From contig JADLFW010000019.1 in the NCBI GenBank assembly GCA_020849615.1, forward strand, positions 62,001 through 126,000: DNA of 64,000 nt, in the 5' to 3' direction. Numbering within the stretch: the stretch's first letter is position 1; each line of letters opens with the position of its first letter. Below, piece by piece: positions 25,885 to 34,535 of this stretch. This DNA comes from Phycisphaerales bacterium (GTDB taxonomy: Bacteria; Planctomycetota; Phycisphaerae; Phycisphaerales; UBA1924). The position numbers were made by a program, and so were the translations under genes. The notes under the pieces were generated by a model that was not told where the DNA came from, made no database searches, and was given only the letters and a program-made list of their open reading frames with translations.

Positions 25885-27414
25885 TCAGCGCCCCTGCGCG
25901 ATTAGCTCCGCCGCCTTGTTCTTCACCATCTCGGCAGCGCCCCCGTAGTTGGAGAGCACCGCGATCGTGTACCCCGTATCCACATACATCGCCAGCGCTG
26001 CGCTGATCCCCGGGAACCCGCCGTTGTGGCCCACGATCCGACCCGCAGGCCCGTCCTCGATCCCGAACCCGTACCCGTACCGCGGCGAACCCACCTCGGG
26101 GTGCGCGCTCCACACCCTGTCCAGCCACTCCTTCGACAGCAGCTTCCCGCCCCGCAGCGCCCGGTCGAACCTCAGCAAGTCCTCCACCGTCGAATACCCG
26201 CCGCCCGCCGGGCCGCCCCGCATCACGTGCATGAACAGGTTGTTGCGGTACTCCGTCCCCGCCGGGCCCTTCTCCTTCACATACCCCACCGCCAGGTTCG
26301 GGTTCACCCGGTCCAGCTCGTAGCAGTCCGTGTTCACCATGCCCGCCGGGCCCGTGATGTACGCCCGGATGTACTCGAAGTAGTCCTCCCCCGAAGCCTT
26401 CTCGATCACCGCCCCCGCCACCAGCATCCCCGTGTTGGAATACCTCCACTGCGTGCCGGCCGAGAACGCCAGCGTCTCCCCCTTCGTCAGCGGCCGGTAA
26501 TCCTCCACGCCGCGGTAGAGCGCCCGCGATGAGCGGTCGAACGTCTCGTTGAAGTAGCTCCCCAGCCCCGAAGTGTGCGTCAGCAGGTGCTGCACCTGCA
26601 CGCCGTCGAGCGCCTCCCGCGGCAGCCAGTCCTCACCCAGGTACTTGCCGACCGCGTCCTCCATCGACAGTTTGCCGGCCTGCGCCAGCTGCGCCGCCGC
26701 CACCCCCGTGAACATCTTGTTCATCGAGCCCAGGTTGAACTTCGTGTCCAGCCGCACCGGCGCGCCGAAGTCGCGGTTGGCGATTCCCACCGCCGCCGTG
26801 AAGAACACCTCTCCATCCCTGGCCAGCAGCACCGTCCCCGAGAACCCATCCGCCGCCGCCAGCCGCTCCACGTACCCCTTCATCGCCTCCGCGATCTGCG
26901 CATCGCTCAGCCTCTCCCCCTTGGGCAGGTTCGACGGCGGCCGGGCCTGCGCGAACATCAGCGAGGCGACCCGGTGCGGCTCGGCCTCCTCCACATCCAC
27001 CACCACCGCCCGCCACGACTCCTCCAGCTTGCTCCGCAGCACCAGCACCGCCTGCGTGACGGGCCGGGGCGGCGTGTACGACCTCGCGCCGTACACCTCC
27101 AGCTCCCCGCTGTCCGCGTGCACCCGCTCGAACATGTCCAGGTGCTCCGCCATCGGCATCGCATCGCGGAACTCCGCCGCGAACTGCCCGTCGATGAACG
27201 CCCGCACCTTCTCCGCATCCCCGCCGTTCACCAGCTCCACGATCTCCCGGGCCCGGCGGTACGCCGCCGTGTCGGGGATCGTCGCCGAGTCGGTGTAGGG
27301 CTGCGGCGCCGCGGCCCGGTTCTGCGCCAGGACCGCCGTCGCCGGGATCAGCGACAGCAGCACGATGATCACCCTGAGGCCGCGCTTCAGCATGTTCCGC
27401 TCCTGCTTTGCCAC
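25885..27414 (-). CDS. secreted serine hydrolase of the beta-lactamase family
   Basis: A 509-residue exported enzyme. The GTG at 27414 lies three bases after the S41 protease stop and suggests coupling; the ATG at 27393 with AGGA just before it is an alternative. The signal peptide hydrophobic run is VIIVLLSLIPATAVLA. A domain of about 130 residues with no clear motif precedes the catalytic domain, which shows Ser-Met-Asn-Lys (LGSMNKMF), LLTHTSGLGSYF, Tyr-Ser-Asn (WRYSNTGM) and a HNGGFPG box. Many proteins of this shape are peptidases or esterases. With the adjoining S41 protease and the PadR gene divergent to both, it probably belongs to a PadR-controlled secreted hydrolase operon. Confidence 0.88.
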   Translation of the reverse strand: MAKQERNMLKRGLRVIIVLLSLIPATAVLAQNRAAAPQPYTDSATIPDTAAYRRAREIVELVNGGDAEKVRAFIDGQFAAEFRDAMPMAEHLDMFERVHADSGELEVYGARSYTPPRPVTQAVLVLRSKLEESWRAVVVDVEEAEPHRVASLMFAQARPPSNLPKGERLSDAQIAEAMKGYVERLAAADGFSGTVLLARDGEVFFTAAVGIANRDFGAPVRLDTKFNLGSMNKMFTGVAAAQLAQAGKLSMEDAVGKYLGEDWLPREALDGVQVQHLLTHTSGLGSYFNETFDRSSRALYRGVEDYRPLTKGETLAFSAGTQWRYSNTGMLVAGAVIEKASGEDYFEYIRAYITGPAGMVNTDCYELDRVNPNLAVGYVKEKGPAGTEYRNNLFMHVMRGGPAGGGYSTVEDLLRFDRALRGGKLLSKEWLDRVWSAHPEVGSPRYGYGFGIEDGPAGRIVGHNGGFPGISAALAMYVDTGYTIAVLSNYGGAAEMVKNKAAELIAQGR

Positions 27415-27417
27415 CGC

Positions 27418-28839
27418 TCACGACTTGGGGTTCTTCGCCGCGGCCCGCCGGGCCTCGAGCGCGCCCCGCGCCTCTTCCACCGCCCGGTCCAGGGCCTTGT
27501 CCGCCGGCACCGCGATGTGCGGCTCCACGCCCGTCCCCTCCCAGTTGGTCTTGCTGATCGGGTTGCACGCCCGCATGTACGGCACACCCACGATGAACCG
27601 CTCGTTCACCCGCTCGGGCCGCACCGGGTGCGCCCCGCCCCCCGTGGTCTCTCCCACGACCGTCGCCCGCTTCAGGTTGCGCAGGTTGTAGGTGAACTCT
27701 TCCGCCCCCGAGAACGTCCGCCCGCTCGTCAGGATGTACACCGGCACATCCGCCGCGAACCGCTCGCCCGGGACCTCCTCCAGCGTCCAGAACTCCTCCA
27801 CCACCTTCCCCTCGCGGTCCACCATGTCGTTCAGGTGCGTCGGCTTCTCGTAGAAGTAGCTCGTGATGTACCGGATCATCTCCGGGCTGCCGCCCCCGTT
27901 GGCCCGCAGGTCGAAGATCACCGCATCACAGTTCCGCAGGAACCCCAGCGCATCGCTCGCCGCCCGCTTGGCCTCGGGGTTCTCCATGAACAGGTCGAAC
28001 CGCAGGTAGCCGATGTTCCCCGGAAGGACCTCGACCTTGCGGAACGCGTAGTTCTCCCGCCGCATCTCCTCGGCCGGCGGCAGCCCCACCGGCGCGTGCC
28101 GGCCCTCGCTCTCGGGCGACAGCGCCACCCGCAGGTGCTTGTCGCGGCTCACGGCCCGGAAGTCCTCCGTCAGCTTCCGCGCCAGCGCCGCCTCGTCCTT
28201 CACCCCGTCGTACCCGCCGGCGTCCAGCTTCGCGATCACGCTCTCGGCCATCTTCTCGGCAACCTCGGGGTACACGTAGTACGAGGTCAGCACCTTCGCC
28301 GCCCCCCGCACCACCTCAATGCGCTCATCATCCGTCAACGGATGCGATTCCACCGCATCCCCCGATGTGATCAGCACCGCATCCAGCTTCCCCGGCTCCA
28401 CGCTGCTCATCTCGAACTCGACCTGCGCCTCCCGCCCGCCCTTCACCTCCACCGCCAGCACGATCGACCCCTCCGACGACGACACCACCCTCAGGATCTT
28501 CGCCGGCGCAAACTCCCCCTTCAGCTCCCCCGCCCGCCCCGCCCGCTCCTCCAGCGAAGCCTTCGCCAGCCGGGCCTTGGAGGCCCACTTCCCCTCAAAC
28601 GCCCTCGACACCTCCCCCGTCCCGGCGTTCACCACCGCCAGGAACCCCTCCGCACACGCCGCCGCCGCCGTGTCCGGCAGCCCCGCGCCCGCCGGGCCGC
28701 CCGTCGCCGGGGCGGGCGGTTCCGCTCTCTCCATGGCGGAAACGCCCCACCCCGGCAGCGGAGAGCAGGACAACACGAGGGTGGTAACCAACCCGGGAAT
28801 CAGACGCGCGATCAGAACCGAAGCCGAACGTGCATGCAT
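27418..28839 (-). CDS. secreted S41 family (tail-specific) peptidase
   Basis: A 473-residue protein with an N-terminal export signal (IARLIPGLVTTLVLSC; the Cys could be a lipobox, Val-Leu-Ser-Cys). A non-catalytic region of about 160 residues is followed by the S41 peptidase domain from about 190: DAVIFDLRANGGGSPEMI, then VYILTSGRTFSGAEEFTY with the catalytic Ser, and RATVVGETTGGGAHP. There is no PDZ domain, as in the C-terminal protease-related interphotoreceptor-binding type. It is the first gene of a two-gene unit with the serine hydrolase and starts about 40 bp from the palindrome at 28879. Confidence 0.9.
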   Translation of the reverse strand: MHARSASVLIARLIPGLVTTLVLSCSPLPGWGVSAMERAEPPAPATGGPAGAGLPDTAAAACAEGFLAVVNAGTGEVSRAFEGKWASKARLAKASLEERAGRAGELKGEFAPAKILRVVSSSEGSIVLAVEVKGGREAQVEFEMSSVEPGKLDAVLITSGDAVESHPLTDDERIEVVRGAAKVLTSYYVYPEVAEKMAESVIAKLDAGGYDGVKDEAALARKLTEDFRAVSRDKHLRVALSPESEGRHAPVGLPPAEEMRRENYAFRKVEVLPGNIGYLRFDLFMENPEAKRAASDALGFLRNCDAVIFDLRANGGGSPEMIRYITSYFYEKPTHLNDMVDREGKVVEEFWTLEEVPGERFAADVPVYILTSGRTFSGAEEFTYNLRNLKRATVVGETTGGGAHPVRPERVNERFIVGVPYMRACNPISKTNWEGTGVEPHIAVPADKALDRAVEEARGALEARRAAAKNPKS

Positions 28840-28878
28840 GACCGGTCTCCGCTGGGCCCGCGGCGGGCCCGGCCCCTG

Positions 28879-28897
28879 ATAGTACGATTCGTACTAT
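28879..28897. promoter_or_regulatory. probable PadR operator (perfect palindrome)
   Basis: ATAGTACGATTCGTACTAT is a perfect 9-bp inverted repeat around one central base, in an otherwise GC-rich region. It lies in the gap between the minus-strand S41/serine hydrolase operon and the plus-strand PadR gene, where it could control both. PadR regulators bind palindromes of about this size next to their own genes. Confidence 0.75.
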
Positions 28898-29006
28898 TCT
28901 TGGGATGCGGCGTTTCACCCTTTCCGTCATCCCCTCAACATTCCCACCCCCGCCGCCGGGCCAACACTTCCCCGCAGCCCCCCCGCTCGCCCCACAGGAG
29001 CCCCGC

Positions 29007-29573
29007 GTGCCCCCCCCGCCCCTTTCCACCCGCCACAGCGAACTGGAGTGCTTCGTTCTCGGCCTCGTCTGGCAGACGGGCCCGGCCAGCGCCTACGACA
29101 TCCGCCGCCGCATGGCCGAATCCCCCAGCACCCAGTGGTCCGCCTCCGCCGGCGCCATCTACCCCCTCGTCCAGCGCCTCCACCGCCGCCGCCTTCTCTC
29201 CGCCCAGGCCCGGGCCACCGGCAAACGCCCCCGCCGCGTCTACGCCATCACCCCCGCCGGGCTGGCCGTTCTCCGCGCCTGGATCGGCCCGCCCCTCTCC
29301 CCGGAAGCCATCTCCGTCGCCTACGACCCCCTCCGCTCCCGCGCCCGCTTCCTCGCCGCACTCCCCCCCGCCCGCCGCCTCGCCTGGATCGCCGCCGCCC
29401 GGGCCGCCCTCGATGAAGTCGAACGCAAAGTCCGGGCCTGGGACCGCGCCCACGCCCACGACCCCATCGCCGGCATGATCACCCGCAACGGCGAACTCGA
29501 TGTCCAGTCCCGCTCCCGCTGGCTCGATGAGTTCGCCCAGGCCCTCGGCCCGGGCCGCCAACCCCACCTATGA
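29007..29573 (+). CDS. PadR-family transcriptional regulator
   Basis: About 188 residues from the GTG at 29007, supported by CAGGAG at 28995-29000; an ATG at 28905 would add a Pro-rich leader and sit almost on the palindrome. The winged helix is clear: ELECFVLGLVWQTGPASAYD, IRRRMAESPSTQWSASAGAI, then YPLVQRLHRRRLLSAQ and the wing RRVYAITPAGLAVLRAW. The C-terminal half is a helical dimerisation region (PadR C-terminal type). It is divergent from the S41 and serine hydrolase genes and likely represses both itself and them through the palindrome at 28879. The peroxiredoxin gene follows after 29 bp and could also be in its unit. Confidence 0.85.
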   Translation: MPPPPLSTRHSELECFVLGLVWQTGPASAYDIRRRMAESPSTQWSASAGAIYPLVQRLHRRRLLSAQARATGKRPRRVYAITPAGLAVLRAWIGPPLSPEAISVAYDPLRSRARFLAALPPARRLAWIAAARAALDEVERKVRAWDRAHAHDPIAGMITRNGELDVQSRSRWLDEFAQALGPGRQPHL

Positions 29574-29602
29574 ATTGCCGCCTTCCGCACGAGGAGAATC
29601 CC

Positions 29603-30238
29603 ATGGCCATCCAGCTCGGCGACACCGCCCCCGACTTCACCCAGGACTCCACCACCGGGCCCATCCACTTCCACCAGTGGCTCGGCGACAGCTGGGGCGT
29701 CCTCTTCTCCCACCCCAGGAACTTCACACCCGTCTGCACCACCGAGCTGGGCCAGGTCGCCAGGCTCAAGAGCGAGTTCGACAAGCGCAACGTCAAGGTC
29801 GTCGGCCTCAGCGTCGATGGCCTCAAGGACCACGAGGCCTGGTCCAGGGACATCGAGGAGACCCAGGGCGCCAAGCTCAACTTCCCGCTCCTGGCCGACT
29901 CCGACCGCAAGGTCGCCAACCTCTACGGCATGATCCACCCCGCCGCCAGCGACACCATGACCGTCCGCAGCGTCTTCATCATCGGCCCGGACAAGAAGGT
30001 CAAGCTCACCATCACCTACCCCGCCAGCACGGGCCGCAACTTCGATGAGGTTCTCCGCGTCATCGACTCCCTCCAGCTCACCGCCGGCTACAAGGTCGCC
30101 ACCCCCGCCAACTGGAAGCAGGGCGACGACTGCATCATCGTCCCCTCCGTCAGCGATGCCGATGCCGACAAGGCCTTCCCCAAGGGCTACCGCAAGCTCA
30201 AGCCCTACCTCCGCCTCACCCCCCAGCCCAACCGGTGA
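29603..30238 (+). CDS. 1-Cys peroxiredoxin (Prx6 type)
   Basis: A 211-residue thiol peroxidase; GGAG precedes the ATG at 29603. The peroxidatic Cys is in FTPVCTTELG after FSHPRN. The conserved Arg and the long Prx6-type C-terminal arm (NWKQGDDCIIVPSVSDADA, then FPKGYRKLKPYLR) are present. No resolving Cys in the usual 2-Cys position is seen. It reduces peroxides in the cytosol. It is 29 bp downstream of the PadR gene on the same strand and convergent with an FtsX permease gene, with nine bases between. Confidence 0.95.
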   Translation: MAIQLGDTAPDFTQDSTTGPIHFHQWLGDSWGVLFSHPRNFTPVCTTELGQVARLKSEFDKRNVKVVGLSVDGLKDHEAWSRDIEETQGAKLNFPLLADSDRKVANLYGMIHPAASDTMTVRSVFIIGPDKKVKLTITYPASTGRNFDEVLRVIDSLQLTAGYKVATPANWKQGDDCIIVPSVSDADADKAFPKGYRKLKPYLRLTPQPNR

Positions 30239-30247
30239 CCTCGCTGT

Positions 30248-31444
30248 TCACGTCTTGAACACCTGCGCCGGCTCCAGCCGCATCACCTTCACCGCGCTCA
30301 TGACCGCCGCGAACATGGTCACCACCATCACCGCGCACGCCGTGAACACCAGCGTCTTGCCGGCCAGCAGGTACGGCATCGTGTCCGACTTGATGATCAC
30401 CCGCCCCAGCAGGCAGCTGAACCCCACCCCCAGCCCGTACCCCGTCGCCCCGCACACCGCCGCCTGCGCCAGCACCATCGCCACCACCCGCTGGTTGCTC
30501 GCCCCCAGCGCCTTGAGCGTCGCGTAGTACGGCGCGCTCTCCGCCGTGAACATGAACAGCAGCAGCGCGCTCACCGCGATCCCCACCACCACCCCCAGCG
30601 AGATCATGAACACGATCCGCCCCACCACCCCCGTCGTCCGGAAGTAGTACTCGTACGTGTCATCGCTGAAGTCCTGCGCCGTCCGGGCCCGCAGCCCCGT
30701 CGACTCCTGGATCCGCCCCGCCAGCCCCCGCCCGTCCTCCCCCTCCGCCGCCTTCACCAGCACGAACGACAGAAGGTTCCGCTCCGGCGGGCTCATCCGC
30801 AGCGCCCGGCTGTACGGCACGTACAGGATCGCCTTCGACAGAAAGCGCGGGCCCAGGTCCGCGATCCCCGCGATCACCACCCGCCGGTCGTTGACAAGAA
30901 TCTCATCCCCCACCTCCAGCGCCCGCGCGGGCCCGTCCAGCACCGGCATGTTCCACCCCGGCCCGCGCACCGGCGCCTCCACCGGCAGCCGCAGCAAGTC
31001 CCTCGCGCCCCCCAGGTCCACGATCGCCGCATCCTCGGACCGCAGCGACTCCACCCGCCCCTCCACCATGTGCTCCGGCGCCCCCAGCAGCGTCGCATCA
31101 TCAACCCCGATCACCAGCACCGAGCGGAAGCGCCCGCTCGGCAGCCGGCACCGCAGGCTCCCGCTGAACAGCGGCACCGCCCACTTCACACCCTCCACGC
31201 TCCGCACCCGGTCCAGGCTCGTCGACGGCAGCCCGGCCGGCTCATCCACGTACTCGACCGCCGGGTCCATCACCCAGATATCCGCCTGCGGGATGTCGGT
31301 CACCAAGGCATACGTCCGCGACATCAGCCCCGTGAACATGCTGAGCAGGTGCGTGATCAGGAACGTGCAGAAGAACACCCCCAGCACAACCCCCACGAAC
31401 TTCGTGGTGTCGCCGAGCAGCATGCGGAGGGCGATGCGGATCAT
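30248..31444 (-). CDS. FtsX/MacB-like ABC transporter permease
   Basis: A 398-residue membrane protein from the ATG at 31444 (MIRIALRMLLGDTTKFVGVV). The topology is the FtsX type: one N-terminal membrane helix (VGVVLGVFFCTFLITHLLSM), a periplasmic domain of about 220 residues, then three helices at the C-terminus (IVFMISLGVVVGIAVSALLL, VLAQAAVCGATGYGLGVGFS, LVFTACAVMVVTMFAAVMSA) and the closing RLEPAQVFK typical of DevC/MacB permeases. Such permeases work with an ABC ATPase and often a membrane-fusion protein; neither is next to it here. Confidence 0.85.
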   Translation of the reverse strand: MIRIALRMLLGDTTKFVGVVLGVFFCTFLITHLLSMFTGLMSRTYALVTDIPQADIWVMDPAVEYVDEPAGLPSTSLDRVRSVEGVKWAVPLFSGSLRCRLPSGRFRSVLVIGVDDATLLGAPEHMVEGRVESLRSEDAAIVDLGGARDLLRLPVEAPVRGPGWNMPVLDGPARALEVGDEILVNDRRVVIAGIADLGPRFLSKAILYVPYSRALRMSPPERNLLSFVLVKAAEGEDGRGLAGRIQESTGLRARTAQDFSDDTYEYYFRTTGVVGRIVFMISLGVVVGIAVSALLLFMFTAESAPYYATLKALGASNQRVVAMVLAQAAVCGATGYGLGVGFSCLLGRVIIKSDTMPYLLAGKTLVFTACAVMVVTMFAAVMSAVKVMRLEPAQVFKT

Positions 31445-31559
31445 CGCATCGACAGCGTAGCGGCCACCGGCCCGGCATCCATCCGAACCGCGATGCGTGA
31501 GCGAGCGGGCCATTCCCCCGCGCGCCCCTCGGCGACCGTGAGGGAGCCGGCGTGACATG

Positions 31560-31590
31560 AAAAGGCCCGCGGCGCAGGCCGCGGGCCTTT
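31560..31590. terminator. bidirectional-looking hairpin terminator
   Basis: A 10-bp perfect stem, GGCCCGCGGC (31564-31573) with GCCGCGGGCC (31578-31587), has a 4-base loop and is flanked by AAAA and TTT. It lies 20 bp past the stop of the minus-strand dehydrogenase (31610) and ahead of the permease gene, so it would end the dehydrogenase transcript. Confidence 0.8.
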
Positions 31591-31609
31591 GACTGATTCC
31601 AACGCAGGC

Positions 31610-32710
31610 TCAACCCAGGTTCAGCACCACCTTGATCCCATCCCCCCTGATCATCGCCTCGAACCCCTTGCGGAAGTCCTCGAACGCCAGCTCGTGCGTG
31701 ATGATGTCATCCAGCTCCAGCCGCCCCGACAGCAGCAGGTCCTCCATCTGGTACCACGTCTCGAACATCCGCCGCCCGTTGATCCCGTGCACCGTCGCGC
31801 CCTTGAAGATCACGTGGCTCGCAAAGTCGAAGCTCTCCAGCGGCTTCGCCGGCGTCCCCAGCATCGCCGCCGTCCCCCCAAACCGCAGCGCCGTGAACCC
31901 ATCCTTGATCCCGCTGGGCGAGCCCGACATCTCCAGCAGCACATCCGGGCCGTCCCCCCGCGTCGCCTCCTTCACATCCTTGATCCAGCCCTTGTCGTTG
32001 ACCGCGTGGTACGCCGCCACCGCCCCCAGCTTCTTCGCCAGCGCCAGCCGCCGCGGGTCCACATCCGTCACGAAAATCCGCGATGCCCCGGCGGCCCGGG
32101 CCACCGTCACCGCCATCAGCCCGATGATCCCCACCCCCGTGATCAAGACCGTCTTGGCCGACACCCCCGCCGTCATCACCGTGTGCACCGCGTTGCCGAT
32201 CGGGTCCAGCACCGCAGCCACCTTGTCCGGGATCGACGGGTGCACGGGCCAGACATTCTCCTCCGGCACGCACACGTAGTCCGCAAAGCACCCATCCCGG
32301 TCCACCCCCAGGATCACCATGTCCTTGGCGATGTGCCCGTTGCCCGTCCGCGCGTTGTACCCCACGCCGGGCGAGATGTGCCCCTCGGCCGACACCCGCA
32401 GCCCCGGCTTGTACCGCGTCACCGCCGACCCCACCTGCTCGATGATCCCCACGAACTCGTGCCCCGTGATGATCCCCACCGGGATCCGGTTCGCCGCCCA
32501 GTGGTCCCACTCCCAGATGTGCCGGTCGGTCCCGCAGATCCCCACCTTCCTGACCCGGATCAGCACATCCCGCGGGCCCGGCACGGGCTTGGGACGCTCG
32601 GTGTACTGCAACTCGGTCCCGGCATGGTGCTTGATCAACGCTCGCATGGTGCTCGCTTGTGACTGAGGGGTGACGGACACGGGCGTAACGGGGCGTACAA
32701 CAGTGGTCAT
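31610..32710 (-). CDS. zinc-type alcohol dehydrogenase, L-threonine 3-dehydrogenase-like, lacking the structural zinc site
   Basis: A 366-residue MDR dehydrogenase from the ATG at 32710, supported by GGAAGG upstream. The catalytic zinc ligands are present (Cys59 in GICGTDRHIWEWDHW, His84-Glu85 in GHEFVG), as is the Rossmann motif GVGIIGLMAV. CGTDxHIxxWDxW is characteristic of L-threonine 3-dehydrogenases. The loop that normally carries four Cys for the structural zinc (residues 111-130) instead reads HISPGVGYNARTGNGHIAKD, with none. The C-terminal FKGATVHGINGRRMFETWYQ also fits Tdh. No 2-amino-3-ketobutyrate ligase is adjacent, so the substrate is uncertain. Confidence 0.82.
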   Translation of the reverse strand: MTTVVRPVTPVSVTPQSQASTMRALIKHHAGTELQYTERPKPVPGPRDVLIRVRKVGICGTDRHIWEWDHWAANRIPVGIITGHEFVGIIEQVGSAVTRYKPGLRVSAEGHISPGVGYNARTGNGHIAKDMVILGVDRDGCFADYVCVPEENVWPVHPSIPDKVAAVLDPIGNAVHTVMTAGVSAKTVLITGVGIIGLMAVTVARAAGASRIFVTDVDPRRLALAKKLGAVAAYHAVNDKGWIKDVKEATRGDGPDVLLEMSGSPSGIKDGFTALRFGGTAAMLGTPAKPLESFDFASHVIFKGATVHGINGRRMFETWYQMEDLLLSGRLELDDIITHELAFEDFRKGFEAMIRGDGIKVVLNLG

Positions 32711-32948
32711 GGCATCACCTTCCGCGGGATCCCAGTGCTCGTCCCCACCGCCCGCTCCGGTATTGTCGCCCGCCCCGATCAACCGATCAAACCCCCGTAC
32801 GCCGGGCCCGCACGTTCGGGAACATCCCCCCGCCGCCTTTTCGGACCCCCAAGCCCACCCAAAGCGTCGTATCAACAAGGGAATCCAGACCCGCCCGCCC
32901 CGTTAAGCCCGCACAGGCCCCGATCGCTCCGGCCCTAGAGTTCCAGAC

Positions 32949-34157
32949 GTGACCCGCATCGCCGCCCACACCCCCGCCTCCTTCCTCTACCTCGCCGCCA
33001 AGGCCGACGGCGGACGCACGCTGGGCCTGCGCCGGGCCGACAGCGAACGCCACCTCGCCGAACAGCTCCGCCGCGATCGCCTCGTCGCCCTCCGCACCTG
33101 GAAAATGCCCGCCTGGGCCGCCTCCACCCCCAAGCTCAAGCTCAAGGACCACGCCGAACTCAACACCCAGCTCGCCCAGCTCCTGGGCCGCGGTGTCCCG
33201 CTGGTGGAAGCCCTGGATGTCACCGCCGCCGCCGTCTCCGAAGGCACCAAGCCCATCGTCCGACGCATGCGCGAGATGGTCGCCTCCGGCACCAGCTTCG
33301 CCGATTCCTGCCAGAGCGCCGGCGTCTTCGACCGCGTCACCATCGCCGTCTACCGGGCCGCCGAGCGCAGCGGCGACCTCGGCGGCGCCGCCAAGACCCT
33401 CGCCGCCACCTCCAAGCGCCAGCTCGCCCTCACCGGCAAGGCCGCCACCCTCATGATCTACCCGGCGATCGTCCTCTCGATCAGCCTCGCCGTCTCCGCC
33501 GTCATGCTCATGGTCATCGTCCCCAAGATCGGCGAAGCCCTCGAGAAGGCCAACGCCAAGCTCCCCGCCCTCACCCGCACCCTCATGTCCATCGGCATCA
33601 CCATGCGCGATCACTGGATGGGCCTGGCCGTCGGCCTCCTCATCCTCATCACCCTCGCCATCATGGCCCGCAAGCGCATCGGCGAGGCCGCCACCATCCT
33701 CTCCCGCCGCATCCCCCTCCTCAAGGAAGTCGTCCTCGCCCAGGAGTCGGCCCGGTTCTTCACCGTCATGGCCGCCATGACCAAGAGCGGCGTCCCGCTC
33801 TCCGATGCCCTCGGCACCGGCTCCCAGGCCATCGGTCACCCCGAGCTCCGCCAGCAGCTCACCACCCTCCGCACCCGCCTCGTCGAGGGCGGTGTCCTCC
33901 GCAACCTCATCGACAACGTCACCGCGCTGTCACTCCCCACCAGACGCCTCTTGATCGCCGCCGAACGTTCTGGTGATCTGGAGTCGGCCTTCGAAAGCCT
34001 CGCCGCCGACCTGATCGAAGAGACCGACCGGCGCTCCTCCAGGCTCCTGGCCGCCTTGGAGCCCGCCCTCATCGTCGTGATGTTCCTCATGATCGGCTCC
34101 CTCATGCTCTCGGTCATGGGCCCCCTCATGAAGGCCAGCGGACAGGCGTTCCAGTAG
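32949..34157 (+). CDS. gspF: type II secretion system inner-membrane protein F
   Basis: A 402-residue GspF/PilC-type platform protein, from the GTG at 32949. It contains two copies of the T2SSF domain (about 68-190 and 270-395), each opening with a helical stretch such as LNTQLAQLLGRGVPLVEALD and ARFFTVMAAMTKSGVPLSDA and ending in ERSGDL. Three membrane helices lie at about 165-200 (TLMIYPAIVLSISLAVSAVM), 215-240 and near the end (LIVVMFLMIGSLMLSV). It is the first gene of a run of pseudopilin genes on the same strand. The GspE-type ATPase normally beside it is not in the window. Confidence 0.9.
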   Translation: MTRIAAHTPASFLYLAAKADGGRTLGLRRADSERHLAEQLRRDRLVALRTWKMPAWAASTPKLKLKDHAELNTQLAQLLGRGVPLVEALDVTAAAVSEGTKPIVRRMREMVASGTSFADSCQSAGVFDRVTIAVYRAAERSGDLGGAAKTLAATSKRQLALTGKAATLMIYPAIVLSISLAVSAVMLMVIVPKIGEALEKANAKLPALTRTLMSIGITMRDHWMGLAVGLLILITLAIMARKRIGEAATILSRRIPLLKEVVLAQESARFFTVMAAMTKSGVPLSDALGTGSQAIGHPELRQQLTTLRTRLVEGGVLRNLIDNVTALSLPTRRLLIAAERSGDLESAFESLAADLIEETDRRSSRLLAALEPALIVVMFLMIGSLMLSVMGPLMKASGQAFQ

Positions 34158-34159
34158 GA

Positions 34160-34475
34160 GAACAAGTAGCCCGAGCGTGAGCGAGGGCCTTCAGGAACAA
34201 GCAGCCCGAGCGTGAGCGAGGGCGTTCAGGAACAAGCAGCCCGAGCGTGAGCGAGGGCCTTCAGGAACAAGCAGCCCGAGCATGAGCGAGGGCCTTCAGG
34301 AACAAGCAGCCCGAGCACGAGCGAGGGCGTTCAGGAACAAGCAGCCCGAGCATGAGCGAGGGCGTTTCAGGAACAAGCAGCCCGAGCGTGAGCGAGGGCG
34401 TTCAGGAACAGGCAGCCCGAGCGTGAGCGAAGGCCTTCAGGAACAAGTAGCCCGAGCGTGAGCGAGGGCTTTCAG
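34160..34475. repeat. nine tandem copies of a 35-bp repeat inside the secretion operon
   Basis: The 378-bp gap between gspF and gspG is filled by nine direct copies of a 35-bp unit (starts at 34160, 34195, 34230, 34265, 34300, 34335, 34371, 34406, 34441; the sixth has one extra T). Each contains AGCCCGAGCGTGAGCGAGGG, in which GCCC and GGGC can pair, followed by CNTTCAGGAACAAG. Copies differ at one to three positions. No spacers are present, so it is not CRISPR. The unit resembles a REP-like intergenic sequence I recall from planctomycete genomes. I see no gene in the gap. Confidence 0.92.
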
Positions 34476-34535
34476 GAACGAAGCACGCCCCTCTCCCGAC
34501 CCCGAACCCCCACCCCGACCCTCCGGAGGTAACCA

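Noticed and set aside
26575..29478. A 967-codon plus-strand open frame
   Set aside because: Antisense of the S41 protease and serine hydrolase genes, with the Arg/His/Pro composition of shadow frames in GC-rich DNA.
34160..34475. CRISPR array
   Set aside because: A 35-bp head-to-tail tandem repeat with no spacers between units.
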